A DNA stretch of 6,281 nucleotides from Alphaproteobacteria bacterium. GTDB taxonomy: Bacteria; Pseudomonadota; Alphaproteobacteria; Sphingomonadales; Sphingomonadaceae. The notes beneath the pieces were generated by a model. It saw nothing but the letters and a program-made list of their open reading frames with translations. It did not search any database and was not told the origin of the DNA. Within the stretch, counting starts at the first letter, position 1; each line of letters begins with the position of its first letter. A program made the position numbers and the translations under genes. The stretch is taken from contig JAGWVG010000106.1 of assembly GCA_018970965.1 (NCBI GenBank), positions 1 to 6,281 on the forward strand, in the 5' to 3' direction. Below are positions 4,701 to 6,281 of the stretch, in pieces.

Positions 4701-6281
4701 TCAGCCAAGGTCGGCGCGGACGAAATCGGCGCAGCGTTCGCCAATCATAATCGATGGCGCATTGGTGTTGCCCGACACAACACGTGGCATCACCGAGGCA
4801 TCAGCAATGTACAGCCCATCCACCCCGCGGACGCGCAACTGCGGATCGCAAACGGCAGCATCATCGTTGCCCATGCGCGCCGTGCCAACGGGGTGATAAA
4901 CAGTGTCCGCCCGATTGCGGATGAGCTGATCCAACGCCGCATCGTCGTCCAACGGCGTATTGTGCCGATCAACGCCTTTGTGCTTGGCCAGCGATGGCGA
5001 TGCGCAAATGCGGTGGACCAGCTTCACGCCATCGCGCAGCACCTGCAGATCGCGCGGATCATCCAAGAAATTCGGGTCGATCCGTGGAGCGGCCATTGGA
5101 TCCGCACTGGCAAGGCGCACTGTGCCGCGGCTTTCCGGCCGCAGAACGCAGACATGAACGGAATAGCCCACACCTTTGACGGCCTCGCGTCCGTGATCTT
5201 CCAGCATGGCAGGCACGAAATGGAATTGCACATCGGGCACCACAACATCAGGCCGGGTGCGGGCAAAGCCACCCGATTCAGCATAAGGCGTGGTCAAAGT
5301 CCCAGTGCGCTTGGAGCGCCATTCAAAAATAGATTTGATAAAGCGAATGGAGCCCGACAGCGAGGTGCCCGTGAACACATCGCCCCCGGTATTAAAGCTG
5401 GCCACATAATCGATATGGTCCTGCAAATTCTCGCCCACGGCTGGACGATCCACGATCACGGAAATGCCATGCGCTTTCAAATGATCCGCTGGGCCAATGC
5501 CTGACAGCATCAAAATATGCGGCGTGCCAAAGGCTCCGGCTGACAAGATAACCGCCTTGCGCGCGCGGATCGTGCGGCTGCGGCGGCCTTGGCGAATGCG
5601 CACACCAGTGGCGCGGCCATTTTCGATCTCGATCTTCTCAACATGCGCGCCGGTTTCGACATGCAGACGGCCCGCCTGTTGTTGCGGCACAACATAGGCG
5701 CGCGCGGCTGTCCAGCGCTCACCTTTTTTCTGAGTAACTTGATAAACCCCTACGCCTTCAAATTGTGCGCCGTTGAAATCATTATTGCGCGGCATCTGAA
5801 GTTCTGCAGCGGCCTCGACAAAGTCGACACTGCCGGGGTTGGGCCAGAGCTGATCGCTGACCGACAAGGGGCCATTGCCACCATGGAATTTATCTTCGCC
5901 GCGCACATTATTCTCTGCCCGACGGAAAATGGGCAGCACATCTTTATAAGACCATCCAGTTGCCCCCAGCGCAGCCCAATTATCATAATCCCACGCGCAG
6001 CCGCGAATATAGAGCATTGCGTTAACGGCGGATGATCCCCCCATGCCCTTGCCGCGCGGTTGGTAACCGGTCCGCCCGTTGAGCCCCTTTTGCGGAACCG
6101 TATCAAAGCGCCAATTGGAAGGCTTAGGCAAAAAGGGCAGCATCCCGGGCGCCATGATACGCCAGCTGGTATTCGGGGCCCCGGCCTCAATCACACAGAC
6201 ACTGTACCGCCCATCTTCACTCAGCCGGCCAGCGGCTGCACTGCCGCCAGAGCCGCCGCCAATGACTACAATATCAAACTC
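4701..6281 (-). CDS. GMC-family FAD-dependent oxidoreductase (choline/alcohol dehydrogenase-like), 5' end cut by window
   Basis: This flavoprotein oxidises an alcohol group on an unidentified substrate. The window holds 526 residues and the frame remains open to position 6281, so only the first few residues are missing; family members are usually about 530-560 long. Numbering from the window edge, the first residues EFDIVVIGGGSGGSAAAGRL form the beta strand and glycine-rich loop that bind the FAD ADP moiety, and VIEAG (30-34) continues that fold. GMC signature 1 lies near 73-94 (GKGMGGSSAVNAMLYIRG) and signature 2 near 248-264 (SAGAFGTPHILMLSGIGP). The catalytic pair appears to be His463 in YHPVGTARMG and Asn507 in GNTNAPS, 44 residues apart as in choline oxidase. 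There is no signal peptide in the visible part. It is convergent with the reductase gene and has no linked aldehyde dehydrogenase or glycine-betaine gene in view, so choline, aliphatic alcohol and polyethylene-glycol dehydrogenases all remain possible. An internal GTG at 6194 is not the start because it would remove the FAD-binding motif. Confidence 0.93.
   Translation of the reverse strand, partial: EFDIVVIGGGSGGSAAAGRLSEDGRYSVCVIEAGAPNTSWRIMAPGMLPFLPKPSNWRFDTVPQKGLNGRTGYQPRGKGMGGSSAVNAMLYIRGCAWDYDNWAALGATGWSYKDVLPIFRRAENNVRGEDKFHGGNGPLSVSDQLWPNPGSVDFVEAAAELQMPRNNDFNGAQFEGVGVYQVTQKKGERWTAARAYVVPQQQAGRLHVETGAHVEKIEIENGRATGVRIRQGRRSRTIRARKAVILSAGAFGTPHILMLSGIGPADHLKAHGISVIVDRPAVGENLQDHIDYVASFNTGGDVFTGTSLSGSIRFIKSIFEWRSKRTGTLTTPYAESGGFARTRPDVVVPDVQFHFVPAMLEDHGREAVKGVGYSVHVCVLRPESRGTVRLASADPMAAPRIDPNFLDDPRDLQVLRDGVKLVHRICASPSLAKHKGVDRHNTPLDDDAALDQLIRNRADTVYHPVGTARMGNDDAAVCDPQLRVRGVDGLYIADASVMPRVVSGNTNAPSIMIGERCADFVRADLG

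Noticed and set aside
4893..5504. Plus-strand open frame of 203 codons opposite the GMC gene
   Set aside because: It lies wholly antisense to conserved GMC sequence, shows no recognisable domain or start signal, and fits a shadow frame of GC-rich coding DNA.

Overview
The window looks like chromosomal DNA of an alphaproteobacterium, most likely a sphingomonad (Sphingomonadales). This rests on moderately GC-rich coding sequence, an FNR regulator with the alphaproteobacterial C-X2-C-X7-C cluster, a secreted alkaline phosphatase closely resembling the Sphingomonas PhoK/SPAP type, and a GMC-family flavoprotein dehydrogenase. The organism is inferred from protein character only.

Layout, left to right. 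Positions 1-158 are AT-rich and mostly non-coding. They contain a 12-bp perfect palindrome, a second inverted repeat, a weak terminator-like hairpin and perhaps the last 27 codons of a gene entering from the left. Next is an FNR/FnrL-type oxygen-responsive regulator (159-860, minus). A 78-bp gap holding a long imperfect inverted repeat separates it from a PhoK-like alkaline phosphatase (939-2603, minus). A 48-bp divergent gap follows, then a DsbD/ScsB-type transmembrane disulfide reductase (2652-4682, plus). After 18 bp of convergent spacer comes a GMC oxidoreductase (4701-6281, minus), cut by the right edge a few codons short of its start. No intergenic stretch exceeds 300 bases.

How the genes may work together. 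The phosphatase is exported and its mature form has six cysteines. The divergent neighbour is a membrane machine that carries reducing power to periplasmic thiol proteins, so a shared role in envelope protein quality is plausible but unproven. The FNR regulator lies downstream of and in line with the phosphatase but has its own candidate control region. The GMC enzyme is convergent and has no evident functional link to the others.

I see no mobile element, CRISPR array, tRNA or rRNA, and no clearly new system. The most interesting unexplained signals are the inverted repeat before the FNR gene, the compact divergent control region, and the palindromes in the left flank.
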